Source: Bacteroidales bacterium UBA4179 (GTDB lineage Bacteria > Bacteroidota > Bacteroidia > Bacteroidales > Dysgonomonadaceae). Taken from it: DNA of 29,733 nt. Shown here piece by piece: positions 7,227 through 15,550 of the stretch. The position numbers and the translations under genes were made by a program. The stretch's first letter is position 1. Each line of letters starts with the position of its first letter. Below the pieces are notes generated by a model. It was given only the letters and a program-made list of their open reading frames with translations. It was not told the DNA's origin and made no database searches. The stretch is taken from the NCBI GenBank assembly GCA_002381125.1, contig DFUT01000037.1:1-29733 (forward strand). Direction: 5' to 3'.

Positions 7227-8525
7227 ATGAATACGACAACTAATGAAAAAAGGAGTAATCTTGTGCCGATAATAATGATGGTCATTCTGTTTGGGATGAT
7301 ATCATTCGTTACCAATTTAGCAGCTCCGATGGGTCAAGTATTAAAAGAGCAATTCGGTGTTTCCAACTTCCAGGGATTGTTGGGGAATGCGGCTAACTTT
7401 ATTGCGTATGCAGTTATGGGAATACCGGGGGGAATTCTTTTACAGAAACTCGGGTACAAAAAAACGGCTTTGATAGCCATAGCGATTGGTTTTTTGGGCG
7501 TTTTTATTCAATTCCTTTCAGGGCACGCTCCCGAAACATCTGCTTTTGGGGTTTATTTACTTGGAGCTTTTGTTGCAGGTTTTTCCATGTGTCTGTTGAA
7601 TATTGTGGTAAACCCGATGTTGAATACTCTTGGAGGTGGTGGTAATAAGGGAAATCAGCTCATCCAGATCGGAGGTTCTTTCAACTCCGTGATGGCTACC
7701 TTCACTCCGGCATTTGTAGGGGTTTTGATTGGAGAAACGACGAAGGCAAGAATTGAAGATGTTTTTCCGGTTATGTATATTGCAATGGGGGTTTTTGCTC
7801 TCATATTTTTTGTTCTGCTTTTTGTAGATATTCCGGAACCACGTGCCGAAAAATCTTCAGAGCCTCTCAAAAAGTTAATGTCCGGGGCGTTGAAATTCCG
7901 TCATTTTGTGTTGGGTGCCATTGCCATTTTTATTTACGTTGGTGTTGAAATTGGTACTCCGGGCCTTTTGATTCTTTGGTTGTCAGATACGCCTGTCGGA
8001 AAAACAACCGCAGGTTTTGTTGCCGGAACCTATTGGTTTCTTATGTTGATCGGACGTTTGATCGGAGCCTCGCTTGGTGGTAAAATATCCAGCCGAACAA
8101 TGTTGGGAACCGCTTCGTTTATAGGATTGATTTTGATTGCCGCTGCAATTTTTTCTCCTGTAACATCTGTTGTTACTTTGCCTGTTCTTTTAAGATCGGC
8201 CACGGGGGCTCTTTCTTTCGGATTGGCAGAAGTGCCGATCAATGCCATGTTTATTGTTTTGGTAGGTCTTTGTACTTCGATTATGTGGGGAAGCATTTTT
8301 AATCTTGCAGTAGAAGGTTTAGGTAAATATACGGAAGCCGCATCGGGCATTTTTATGGCTTTGGTATGTGGTGGTGGGATTCTTCCTGCTATTCAAGGAC
8401 AAATCGCCGATATGGCAGGATACATTAATAGTTATTGGTTGATTTTCGCAGGATTGGCTTATTTATTATATTATGCTTTAATTGGATCTAAAAATGTGAA
8501 TCCGGATATTCTGACAGATGAGTAA
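7227..8525 (+). CDS. MFS sugar permease (FHS/GluP-like; probable glucose-galactose:H+ symporter)
   Basis: This 432-residue inner-membrane protein is hydrophobic throughout, with about twelve membrane segments. The N-terminal half has GMISFVTNLAAPMGQVLKEQFGVS, then GGILLQKLGYKKT (the MFS loop 2-3 motif), then MCLLNIVVNPMLNTLGGGGNKGNQLIQIGGSFN, where 'NPML' and the Asn/Gly-rich loop mark the FHS (fucose-galactose-glucose-H+ symporter) family. The C-terminal half has WFLMLIGRLIGASLGGKIS. The position between galM and galK argues for galactose and/or glucose as substrate. It starts 60 bp after galM and ends 44 bp before galK, consistent with one operon. The substrate is inferred from family and neighbours, and glucose-only transport remains possible. 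Confidence 0.85.
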   Translation: MNTTTNEKRSNLVPIIMMVILFGMISFVTNLAAPMGQVLKEQFGVSNFQGLLGNAANFIAYAVMGIPGGILLQKLGYKKTALIAIAIGFLGVFIQFLSGHAPETSAFGVYLLGAFVAGFSMCLLNIVVNPMLNTLGGGGNKGNQLIQIGGSFNSVMATFTPAFVGVLIGETTKARIEDVFPVMYIAMGVFALIFFVLLFVDIPEPRAEKSSEPLKKLMSGALKFRHFVLGAIAIFIYVGVEIGTPGLLILWLSDTPVGKTTAGFVAGTYWFLMLIGRLIGASLGGKISSRTMLGTASFIGLILIAAAIFSPVTSVVTLPVLLRSATGALSFGLAEVPINAMFIVLVGLCTSIMWGSIFNLAVEGLGKYTEAASGIFMALVCGGGILPAIQGQIADMAGYINSYWLIFAGLAYLLYYALIGSKNVNPDILTDE

Positions 8526-8569
8526 GTAAAATGAATAATAAAAACAAATTAATCAAAATATAATATAAG

Positions 8570-9718
8570 ATGACAAAAGAAGAGATAATTGCTTTATTTC
8601 GAGAGAAGTTTGGTGAGGAAACACCTGAGGTCTATACGGCTCCCGGCCGTATAAACCTTATCGGTGAGCATACCGATTATAATGGTAGTTTTGTTTTTCC
8701 GGGTGCAGTAGATAAAGGAATAACGGCAGCCATTCGTTTAAACGGGACAAACAAAGTAAGAGCGTATGCTCTCGATCTCGACGAATATTCCGAATTTGGC
8801 TTCAATGAGGAGGATATTCCTAAAGAAGGATGGGCAAAATATATTTTTGGCGTTTGTCGAGAAATCATTAAACGCGGCGGAAAAATCGAAGGTTTCGATA
8901 CCGTTTTTTCAGGTAATGTTCCTCTTGGAGCGGGAATGTCTTCTTCGGCAGCATTGGAGTGCACCTATGCTTATGCATTAAACGATATGTTGAATCTTGG
9001 GATCGATAAATTTGAATTGGCTAAGATTGGACAAGCGACAGAACATAATTATGTGGGTGTGAAATGTGGCATTATGGATCAGTTTATTTCGCTTTTTGGA
9101 AAAAAAGGACATCTCGTGCGATTGGATTGCAAAACAATGGAGTACGAATATTTTCCCTTTGATCCTCAAGGCTATAGGCTTGTCTTGTTGGATACCCAAG
9201 TAAAGCACGAATTGGCATCATCGGCGTACAACAAACGCCGCGAGTCGTGTGAACGGGTTGTTGCTGCCATTCGTAAAAATCATCCCGAGGTGGAATTTCT
9301 TCGCGACGCCAATATGGATATGCTGAATGAAGTCAAAAATGACATTTCGGAAGAAGATTATAAACGTGCCAAGTATGTAATTGAAGAAACACAACGTGTG
9401 CTGGAAGTTTCGGAAGCACTTAAAAAAGGTGACTATGAAACGGTTGGCAAGAAAATGTACGAAACTCACGAAGGGATGAGTAAGTTGTACGAAGTTAGTT
9501 GCGAAGAGCTCGATTTTCTTAACGATATTGCCAAAAAATGTGGAGTAACGGGTTCGCGTGTGATGGGAGGTGGTTTCGGAGGATGTACCATTAATCTGGT
9601 AAAAGACGAATTACATGATAAATTTATTGAGGACGCCAAAGCACAATTCAAAACTAAGTATGGCTACGAGCCAAAAGTTTATGATGTTGTTATTAGCGAT
9701 GGCGCACGTAAATTATAA
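8570..9718 (+). CDS. galK: Galactokinase
   Basis: It phosphorylates alpha-D-galactose with ATP to galactose-1-phosphate in the cytoplasm. The protein is 382 residues, as usual for bacterial GalK. The GHMP-kinase motifs are all present: GRINLIGEHTDYNG (26-39, the galactokinase signature), NVPLGAGMSSSAALE (116-130, phosphate-binding loop), GIMDQFISLFG with the catalytic Asp170, and MGGGFGGCTINLV from 332. It is the last gene of the galM-permease-galK unit and is followed 17 bp later by an intrinsic terminator. The next Leloir enzymes, GalT and GalE, are not in the window. Confidence 0.95.
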   Translation: MTKEEIIALFREKFGEETPEVYTAPGRINLIGEHTDYNGSFVFPGAVDKGITAAIRLNGTNKVRAYALDLDEYSEFGFNEEDIPKEGWAKYIFGVCREIIKRGGKIEGFDTVFSGNVPLGAGMSSSAALECTYAYALNDMLNLGIDKFELAKIGQATEHNYVGVKCGIMDQFISLFGKKGHLVRLDCKTMEYEYFPFDPQGYRLVLLDTQVKHELASSAYNKRRESCERVVAAIRKNHPEVEFLRDANMDMLNEVKNDISEEDYKRAKYVIEETQRVLEVSEALKKGDYETVGKKMYETHEGMSKLYEVSCEELDFLNDIAKKCGVTGSRVMGGGFGGCTINLVKDELHDKFIEDAKAQFKTKYGYEPKVYDVVISDGARKL

Positions 9719-9735
9719 TTCTTAGCCCAATTATG

Positions 9736-9779
9736 AGAGGGGTTGAAAAATTTGCATGAATTTTTAACTCCTCTTTTTT
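9736..9779 (+). terminator. Intrinsic terminator of the galactose operon
   Basis: The arm AGAGGGGTT (9736-9744) pairs with AACTCCTCT (9766-9774), including one G-U pair. After a one-base bulge, AAAAATT (9746-9752) pairs with AATTTTT (9759-9765). A run of T follows (9774-9779). It separates galK from the Nudix-domain regulator gene, which therefore needs its own promoter or readthrough. Confidence 0.75.
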
Positions 9780-9807
9780 CAATTTGATATTACCTATACC
9801 TATACCT

Positions 9808-10503
9808 ATGATGAATACAAACTTTTATTTGGAAAATGCCACTTTTTTGGTTGCAGTAGATTGTATTATCTTTGGTTTTAAAGATAAAGAACTCCATATT
9901 TTGCTCACGCGTCGCCCTGTGGAGCCACTTAAAGGAGAGTGGTCTTTGATGGGAGGGTTTGTGGAAGAAAATGAAAGTTTACACGAAGCGGCAGAGAGAG
10001 TTCTTTATCGATATACTCAACAAAAAGGGATATATATGGAACAGGTGAAGGCATATGGGGAAGTAAATCGCGATACGGGTGGTCGGGTGATTTCGGTAGC
10101 TTTCTATGCATTGGTGCGATTGGAAGGATTCGATACGAGTTTGGCGGCAAAATATGATGCGCGGTGGGTAAATATACGCGAACTCCCTTCGCTCGTTTTC
10201 GATCATAATCAAATGGTAGACGATGCATTGACTTTGCTTAGATACAAAGTTTCCATGCAACCCATTATTTTTCATTTTTTTAATAAAAAATTCACATTGC
10301 CGGCTTTACAAGATCTTTATGAAGCTATTTACCAGATGCCTATCGATAAACGGAATTTTCGAAAAAAGATCCTCTCCATGAATATTCTGGATAAACAGGA
10401 AGAAAAAGATATGTCTTCTTCTAAACGCGGAGCCTATTATTATGTTTTTAACAAGAAAAAGTACGAAGCGTTTTTGCGTGAAGGTAAGCGATTTTCATTA
10501 TAA
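9808..10503 (+). CDS. NrtR/AraR-type transcriptional regulator (Nudix-like sensor plus winged helix)
   Basis: The protein is 231 residues from ATG 9808 (ATG 9811 is equally possible; an upstream in-frame TTG at 9784 would only add a low-complexity ILPIPIP leader). The N-terminal half is a Nudix fold. Its Nudix box (G50 to about 72) keeps Gly50, Glu56 and Arg64, but the catalytic REUxEE part reads R-V-L-Y-R-Y, so all three glutamates are lost. The C-terminal part (about 145-231: KFTLPALQDLYEAIYQ, DKRNFRKKILSMNILD) is the winged helix-turn-helix of NrtR proteins. Known relatives include NrtR (NAD metabolism) and Bacteroides AraR (arabinose). It lies 90 bp after galK, so it is probably a sugar-responsive regulator of the galactose genes. 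That target is inferred from position. Confidence 0.85.
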   Translation: MMNTNFYLENATFLVAVDCIIFGFKDKELHILLTRRPVEPLKGEWSLMGGFVEENESLHEAAERVLYRYTQQKGIYMEQVKAYGEVNRDTGGRVISVAFYALVRLEGFDTSLAAKYDARWVNIRELPSLVFDHNQMVDDALTLLRYKVSMQPIIFHFFNKKFTLPALQDLYEAIYQMPIDKRNFRKKILSMNILDKQEEKDMSSSKRGAYYYVFNKKKYEAFLREGKRFSL

Positions 10504-10535
10504 TCCGGGAATTACTTTTTTAGAATTTTTTTTTC

Positions 10536-10543
10536 TACCTTTG
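10536..10543 (+). promoter_or_regulatory. -7 box upstream of carA
   Basis: TACCTTTG matches TAnnTTTG, and TTAC at 10512-10515 sits 20 nt upstream as a poor -33 element. It lies 48 bp before the carA start and after the stop of the regulator gene, so carA-carB is probably transcribed from here. Confidence 0.5.
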
Positions 10544-10590
10544 TACCCTAATATCAGACAATAATCAATTTAAAAATAAAAATACGCACT

Positions 10591-11661
10591 ATGTATCAAG
10601 GCAAACCCGTGCGATTAATCCTTGAAAATGGAATGATTTTTCAGGGAAAGTCGTTTGGTGCAGAAAAGGCAACATCGGGAGAAGTAGTTTTCAATACCGC
10701 AATGGTTGGTTATCCCGAGAGTTTGACAGATCCATCATGCGAAGGGCAAATTCTTACCTTCACTTATCCAATAATCGGAAATTACGGCGTCCCCGCGAAC
10801 AGCAAGACCAACGGAATTTCCGATTTTTTTGAATCCGATCGTATTCATGCAAGGGGGGTCATCGTGCAAGATTATTCGCATGAATATTCTCATTGGAATG
10901 CGAAAAGAAGTTTGAGTGATTGGATGAAAGAAGAAAATATACCGGGAATTTACGGTATCGACACACGCATGTTGACAAAAATACTGCGCGAAAATGGATC
11001 CATGTTGGGGAAAATTGTCTACGGTGATGAAGATGAAGTTGAATATTATGATCCTACAAGTGAAAACCTTGTAGATAAGGTCAGTTGTAGGGAAATTATT
11101 GAATATGATTACGGGGGAAAAAAAGTAGTTTTGGTGGATTGCGGCGTTAAGCTAAATATTGTGAGAGAACTTATCAAGCAGAAAGTTGATCTGATTCGTG
11201 TGCCCTGGGATTATGATTTTAATCAAATGGAATACGATGGTCTTGTTATTTCCAATGGACCGGGTAGCCCCGATTATTGCGAAATTACAGTTCATCATAT
11301 TCGTGAAGCAATGCAATCGGATAAACCGATTTTTGGTATTTGCATGGGAAATTATCTTCTCTCCAAGGCAGCGGGAGCCAAAATATATAAAATGAAACAC
11401 GGTCATCGCGGTCTTAGTCAACCTGTGCGTAAAGTAGGTACGAACATTTGTTATATTACTTCTCAAAATCACGGTTATGCTGTAGATCAGGATTTTCTTG
11501 ACGATGATTGGGAACCCTACTTTATAAATATGAATGACGGGACGAATGAAGGTGTTCGACATAAAACAAAACCGTTTTATTCGGTACAGTTTCATCCCGA
11601 AGCAGCTGCCGGACCAACGGATACTTTGTTCTTTTTTCAGGATTTTGTAAAAATGCTGTAG
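10591..11661 (+). CDS. carA: Carbamoyl-phosphate synthase small (glutaminase) subunit
   Basis: It hydrolyses glutamine and channels ammonia to CarB for carbamoyl phosphate, used in pyrimidine and arginine synthesis. At 356 residues it is slightly short but complete. The N-terminal CPSase domain has NTAMVGYPESLTDPSCEGQI and GIYGIDTRMLTKILRENGSMLGK. The C-terminal class I amidotransferase domain has SNGPGSPDYC, the nucleophile Cys251 in FGICMGNYLLS, TSQNHGYAVD, and the His335/Glu337 pair in FHPEAAAGP. In most homologues the residue four after the nucleophile is Gln (C-x-G-[HN]-Q); here it is Tyr255. carB follows after 67 bp. Confidence 0.94.
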   Translation: MYQGKPVRLILENGMIFQGKSFGAEKATSGEVVFNTAMVGYPESLTDPSCEGQILTFTYPIIGNYGVPANSKTNGISDFFESDRIHARGVIVQDYSHEYSHWNAKRSLSDWMKEENIPGIYGIDTRMLTKILRENGSMLGKIVYGDEDEVEYYDPTSENLVDKVSCREIIEYDYGGKKVVLVDCGVKLNIVRELIKQKVDLIRVPWDYDFNQMEYDGLVISNGPGSPDYCEITVHHIREAMQSDKPIFGICMGNYLLSKAAGAKIYKMKHGHRGLSQPVRKVGTNICYITSQNHGYAVDQDFLDDDWEPYFINMNDGTNEGVRHKTKPFYSVQFHPEAAAGPTDTLFFFQDFVKML

Positions 11662-11680
11662 TCTTGTCAATATAAGACTA
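11659..11680 (+). other. Hairpin overlapping the carA stop codon
   Basis: TAGTCTT (11659-11665) pairs with AAGACTA (11674-11680) around an eight-base loop, and is followed by AAAAAGATTTTTTT. The 5' arm begins with the carA stop codon itself. It could be a weak, leaky terminator that lowers carB relative to carA, or an mRNA-end stabiliser. Confidence 0.35.
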
Positions 11681-11728
11681 AAAAGATTTTTTTAAAGTAA
11701 TCGTACACAAAGAAAAGAAAGAAAAGGA

Positions 11729-14700
11729 ATGACAAATACAAACAAATACTCTATTGATGAAGCTTCTACTTTAGAGTCTGCGAATCCTTCAAAAAGAGAT
11801 TTAAGCATTTGCAGAGTTCTTCTTTTAGGTTCCGGTGCCTTGAAAATCGGTGAAGCAGGTGAATTTGATTATTCAGGGTCTCAAGCCTTAAAAGCATTGC
11901 GCGAAGAAGGAATAGAAACCATATTGATAAATCCCAATATTGCTACGGTACAAACTTCGGAAGGTTCCGCAGACAAAATTTATTTTTTACCAATTACACC
12001 TTATTTTGTGGAAAAAGTAATTGCTCGCGAACGTCCGGATGGTATTTTACTTTCCTTTGGTGGTCAGACGGCATTAAATTGCGGGGTTGCCTTGTATGAA
12101 AATGGGATACTCGATAAATATAACGTTAAGGTTTTGGGGACCCCCGTGCAGGCAATTATGGAGACGGAAGACCGTGATCTTTTTGTAAAAAAATTGGATC
12201 AGATTGGGGTAAAGACCATTAAAAGCATGGCAGTAAGCACCGTTGATGATGCATTGGAGGCTGCACATACTCTTGGTTATCCGATTATAGTTCGCGCGGC
12301 TTATGCCTTGGGTGGATTGGGATCGGGGTTTTGCAACGATGATAAAGAATTGAAAGCGCTTGCGGAGAAAGCATTCTCTTATTCCAATCAATTGCTTGTC
12401 GAAAAATCATTGAAAGGGTGGAAAGAGATCGAATATGAGGTGGTACGCGATAAATACGATAATTGCATTACGGTTTGCAATATGGAAAATTTTGATCCAC
12501 TCGGCATTCATACCGGAGAAAGCATTGTTGTGGCACCATCCCAGACTCTTACTGATTCGGAATATCAAAAATTGCGTGAGCTATCCATTCGTATTATTCG
12601 TCACATTGGCATTATTGGTGAATGTAATGTGCAATTTGCACTTGATCCCGAATCGGAAGATTATCGGGTAATAGAAGTGAATGCCCGTCTCAGTCGTTCA
12701 TCGGCTTTAGCTTCTAAAGCAACAGGATATCCCCTTGCTTTTGTGGCAACAAAACTGGGTTTGGGTTATGGACTTTTCGATTTGAAAAATTCGGTTACAA
12801 AATCTACAAGTGCATTTTTTGAACCTGCTTTGGATTATATAGTAGTAAAAATTCCACGATGGGACTTGGGAAAATTCAGCGGTGTTTCCAAAGAAATCGG
12901 CTCCAGTATGAAATCGGTTGGGGAAATTATGGCAATTGGGCGCACTTTCGAAGAAGCTGTTCAAAAAGGTCTTCGCATGATTGGGCTGGGTATGCATGGT
13001 TTTGTGGAAAATAAAGAATTGAAGATTGATGATATCGATAAAGCACTTCATGAGCCAACCGACCAGCGTATTTTTGTTATTAGCAAGGCTTTCCGCAAAG
13101 GTTATACCGTGGATCAGATTCACGAATTGACGAAAATCGATAAATGGTTCCTTTATAAATTGTGTCATATTATCGAGATTGCCGAGGAATTGGAAAAATT
13201 AACCCCTGAGTCGATTGATTTTCAAAAAGACAAGAATCCGGGTTTCGATGAATTATTAAAATTGGCGAAACAAAGGGGTTTTTCCGATTTTCAGATTGCG
13301 CGTGCTATTTGGAAAGATAAGATGGATGAGGAGAGTCAGTGGATTATTCGCCAATACCGAAAAAAACAAGGTATTGTTCCGGTTGTGAAGCAGATTGATA
13401 CGCTGGCAGCAGAATATCCTGCGCAAACCAATTATTTGTATTTAACATACAATGGTATGGAACACGACATCCAATATGTAGATGATCGTCGTTCTGTAAT
13501 TGTGTTGGGATCGGGTGCTTATCGCATTGGTTCTTCTGTAGAATTCGATTGGTGTTCGGTTAGTGCGCTGAATACGGTTCGTAAAGAAGGGTATCGTTCG
13601 GTGATGATTAATTATAATCCGGAAACGGTTTCTACCGATTATGATATGTGTGATCGTCTTTATTTCGATGAGCTTACCTTTGAACGGGTAATGGATATTG
13701 TTGAACTTGAGAATCCTTATGGCGTTATCATTTCTGTTGGGGGACAGATACCTAATAATTTGGCTGTGCGTTTGGATAATGCAGGGGTTAACATTTTGGG
13801 TACACCTGCAAAAAGCATAGATAATGCCGAAAATCGGAATAAATTTTCAAGTATGTTGGATGAACTGCATATTGATCAGCCTCGTTGGCGTGAACTGACT
13901 TCGTTGGAAGATATTTATCAGTTTGTGGAAGAGGTTGGATATCCTGTACTGGTTCGTCCTTCCTATGTGCTTTCCGGTGCCGCTATGAACGTGTGCTCCA
14001 ATGACGAAGAATTGAAAAACTTTCTTCAGCTTGCAGCCGACGTTTCCAAAAAGTATCCGGTAGTAGTGAGTTCATTCGTTCAGAATGCGAAAGAAATAGA
14101 GTTCGATGCGGTTGCCGATAAAGGGGAAATTATCACTTATGCTATTTCGGAACATGTTGAATATGCAGGTGTTCACTCAGGAGATGCCACTATTCAGTTT
14201 CCTCCTCAGCGTTTGTATGTTGAAACGGCCAGGAGAATTAAAAGGATTTCGCGTCAAATTGCAAAAGCATTGAATATCTCGGGTCCATTCAATATTCAAT
14301 ATTTGGCAAAAGATAATCATATTATGGTTATCGAGTGTAATCTTCGTGCTTCTCGTTCATTTCCATTTGTATCGAAAGTTCTGAAGATCAATTTCATTGA
14401 ACTTGCAACGAAAATAATGCTGGGACAGAAAGTGGAAAAACCCAATAAAAGTGCTTTCGATTTGGATTATGTGGGAATCAAAGCTTCGCAATTTTCTTTT
14501 TCGCGATTACAAAAAGCCGATCCCGTTTTAGGTGTGGATATGGCCTCTACGGGTGAAGTGGGATGTCTTGGCGATGATTTTCATAAAGCATTGCTTACGG
14601 CAATGTTGTCTGTGGGATATACGATTCCGAAGAAAAACGTATTATTTTCCACAGGACCGGCTAAATCGAAGGCTGATTTATTGGATTCGGCAAAATTACT

Positions 14701-15034
14701 TTATGAAAAAGGGTATAATTTATATGCAACGGCAGGATCGCAAAAGTTTCTCGAAGAAAATGGCGTTCCTGCAACATTGGTTTATTGGCCGAGCGACAAT
14801 AAAAGTCCCGGCGCAGTTGAACTCATTCAAAACAGGCAGATCGATTTGATTGTAAATATTCCCAAAAATTTGACACCAAGAGAATTGAGAAACGGTTATT
14901 ATATTCGTCGTGCGGCCATCGATTTTAATGTGCCTCTGATTACCAATACCCGTTTGGCGAGTGCTTTTATTCATGCTTTTTGTCAAATTAATCTCGATGA
15001 TATCGAAATAAAACGTTGGGATGAATATGTATAA
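11729..15034 (+). CDS. carB: Carbamoyl-phosphate synthase large subunit
   Basis: It makes carbamoyl phosphate from bicarbonate, ammonia and two ATP, with CarA supplying the ammonia. It has 1101 residues against about 1073 in E. coli; the excess is mostly an N-terminal tail of about 25 residues before VLLLGSGALKIGEAGEFDY. The two duplicated ATP-grasp halves are plain: RAAYALGGLGSGF at 189-201 and RPSYVLSGAAMNV at 743-755. The second half opens with VIVLGSGAYRIGSSVEFDW. The last 140 residues form the MGS-like allosteric domain (VLFSTGPAKSKADLLDSAKLLYEKGYNLYATAGS). The wording 'GSGALKIGEAGEFDYSGSQALKAL' resembles eukaryotic CAD and Bacteroidetes CarB rather than E. coli. An AAAAGGA before the ATG is one of the few Shine-Dalgarno-like sites in the window. 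Confidence 0.95.
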   Translation: MTNTNKYSIDEASTLESANPSKRDLSICRVLLLGSGALKIGEAGEFDYSGSQALKALREEGIETILINPNIATVQTSEGSADKIYFLPITPYFVEKVIARERPDGILLSFGGQTALNCGVALYENGILDKYNVKVLGTPVQAIMETEDRDLFVKKLDQIGVKTIKSMAVSTVDDALEAAHTLGYPIIVRAAYALGGLGSGFCNDDKELKALAEKAFSYSNQLLVEKSLKGWKEIEYEVVRDKYDNCITVCNMENFDPLGIHTGESIVVAPSQTLTDSEYQKLRELSIRIIRHIGIIGECNVQFALDPESEDYRVIEVNARLSRSSALASKATGYPLAFVATKLGLGYGLFDLKNSVTKSTSAFFEPALDYIVVKIPRWDLGKFSGVSKEIGSSMKSVGEIMAIGRTFEEAVQKGLRMIGLGMHGFVENKELKIDDIDKALHEPTDQRIFVISKAFRKGYTVDQIHELTKIDKWFLYKLCHIIEIAEELEKLTPESIDFQKDKNPGFDELLKLAKQRGFSDFQIARAIWKDKMDEESQWIIRQYRKKQGIVPVVKQIDTLAAEYPAQTNYLYLTYNGMEHDIQYVDDRRSVIVLGSGAYRIGSSVEFDWCSVSALNTVRKEGYRSVMINYNPETVSTDYDMCDRLYFDELTFERVMDIVELENPYGVIISVGGQIPNNLAVRLDNAGVNILGTPAKSIDNAENRNKFSSMLDELHIDQPRWRELTSLEDIYQFVEEVGYPVLVRPSYVLSGAAMNVCSNDEELKNFLQLAADVSKKYPVVVSSFVQNAKEIEFDAVADKGEIITYAISEHVEYAGVHSGDATIQFPPQRLYVETARRIKRISRQIAKALNISGPFNIQYLAKDNHIMVIECNLRASRSFPFVSKVLKINFIELATKIMLGQKVEKPNKSAFDLDYVGIKASQFSFSRLQKADPVLGVDMASTGEVGCLGDDFHKALLTAMLSVGYTIPKKNVLFSTGPAKSKADLLDSAKLLYEKGYNLYATAGSQKFLEENGVPATLVYWPSDNKSPGAVELIQNRQIDLIVNIPKNLTPRELRNGYYIRRAAIDFNVPLITNTRLASAFIHAFCQINLDDIEIKRWDEYV

Positions 15035-15131
15035 GTTTTAAATTCTTCGACATCCTGTTGAAAATATTTTTATGGCAGTTATTGCTTTATTAACAGGGTT
15101 AGTACGCGATCAATAAATTAGCAACGAGAAA

Positions 15132-15307
15132 ATGGTTAAAGATTTTTTAGATGCATTACAAGTTACATGGGGTGAGGTGCAAAGGCACGACTATGATGTA
15201 GTTGTTTTACCATGGGGGTCTATCGAACCGCACAATTACCACTTACCGTATCTTACAGATTGTTACCTTTAATTGCCGATTTGCTTATCGAACTGAAAAA
15301 TTTGTAA
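15132..15307 (+). pseudogene. Creatininase-family gene reduced to its two ends
   Basis: The ATG at 15132 opens 46 codons containing YDVVVLPWGSIEPHNYHLPY and LTDCYL. This is the N-terminal metal-site block of the creatininase / creatinine amidohydrolase family ('PxGSxExHGxHLPxxTD'). The frame stops at TAA 15270-15272. In the +1 frame from 15269 the sequence reads LIADLLIELKNL followed by TAA (15305-15307), which resembles the closing helix of the same family. Full-length members are about 240-260 residues. The simplest reading is one internal deletion of some 190 codons that joined the two ends out of frame. An A-rich start region is still intact, so a short peptide might still be made. Confidence 0.55.
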
Positions 15308-15329
15308 AGGGTAAAGATAGATAGGGAAA

Positions 15330-15401
15330 GTTTTTCGTTGTTTGCCGAGAAAAATGGAATGTGCTTGTAACGAGCAATTGGCATCAACGAAAAACGTTTT
15401 T
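15330..15401 (+). terminator. Large two-tier hairpin followed by a T run
   Basis: GTTTTTCGTTG (15330-15340) pairs perfectly with CAACGAAAAAC (15385-15395), an 11-bp stem. Inside it TGCC (15343-15346) pairs with GGCA (15380-15383), and an apical TGCT/AGCA helix (15362-15365 with 15373-15376) surrounds a seven-base loop. The stem is followed by GTTTTTATT. It lies 290 bp after carB and upstream of the candidate mutA promoter, so it most likely ends transcription from carB and the creatininase remnant. A small structured RNA is an alternative. It does not match a cobalamin riboswitch. Confidence 0.45.
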
Positions 15402-15420
15402 ATTGCTAAACAATTTATCG

Positions 15421-15428
15421 TAATTTTG
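15421..15428 (+). promoter_or_regulatory. Candidate -7 box for the mutA operon
   Basis: TAATTTTG fits TAnnTTTG. A TTG at 15403-15405 could serve as a -33 element, but the spacing (15 nt) is short. The transcript would carry a leader of roughly 115 nt before the mutA ATG at 15551, in which I see only AT-rich sequence. Confidence 0.35.
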
Positions 15429-15550
15429 GCATGATATTGCAGACTAAAATTATGGGGAAAATGGAGTTCTTTTTCATTTCCGTCTCGTTTGAATAAATAA
15501 TAGTATCGATTGATTGCAAAATCCCAAAATAATAAATAATAAAAATTATT

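Noticed and set aside
9808..10503. Calling this gene a Nudix hydrolase
   Set aside because: The catalytic glutamates of the Nudix box are missing and a winged helix follows, so a regulator fits better.
15430..15550. Cobalamin riboswitch ahead of the mutase genes
   Set aside because: The leader is short and AT-rich and I see no conserved B12-box-like sequence or the expected multi-helix fold.
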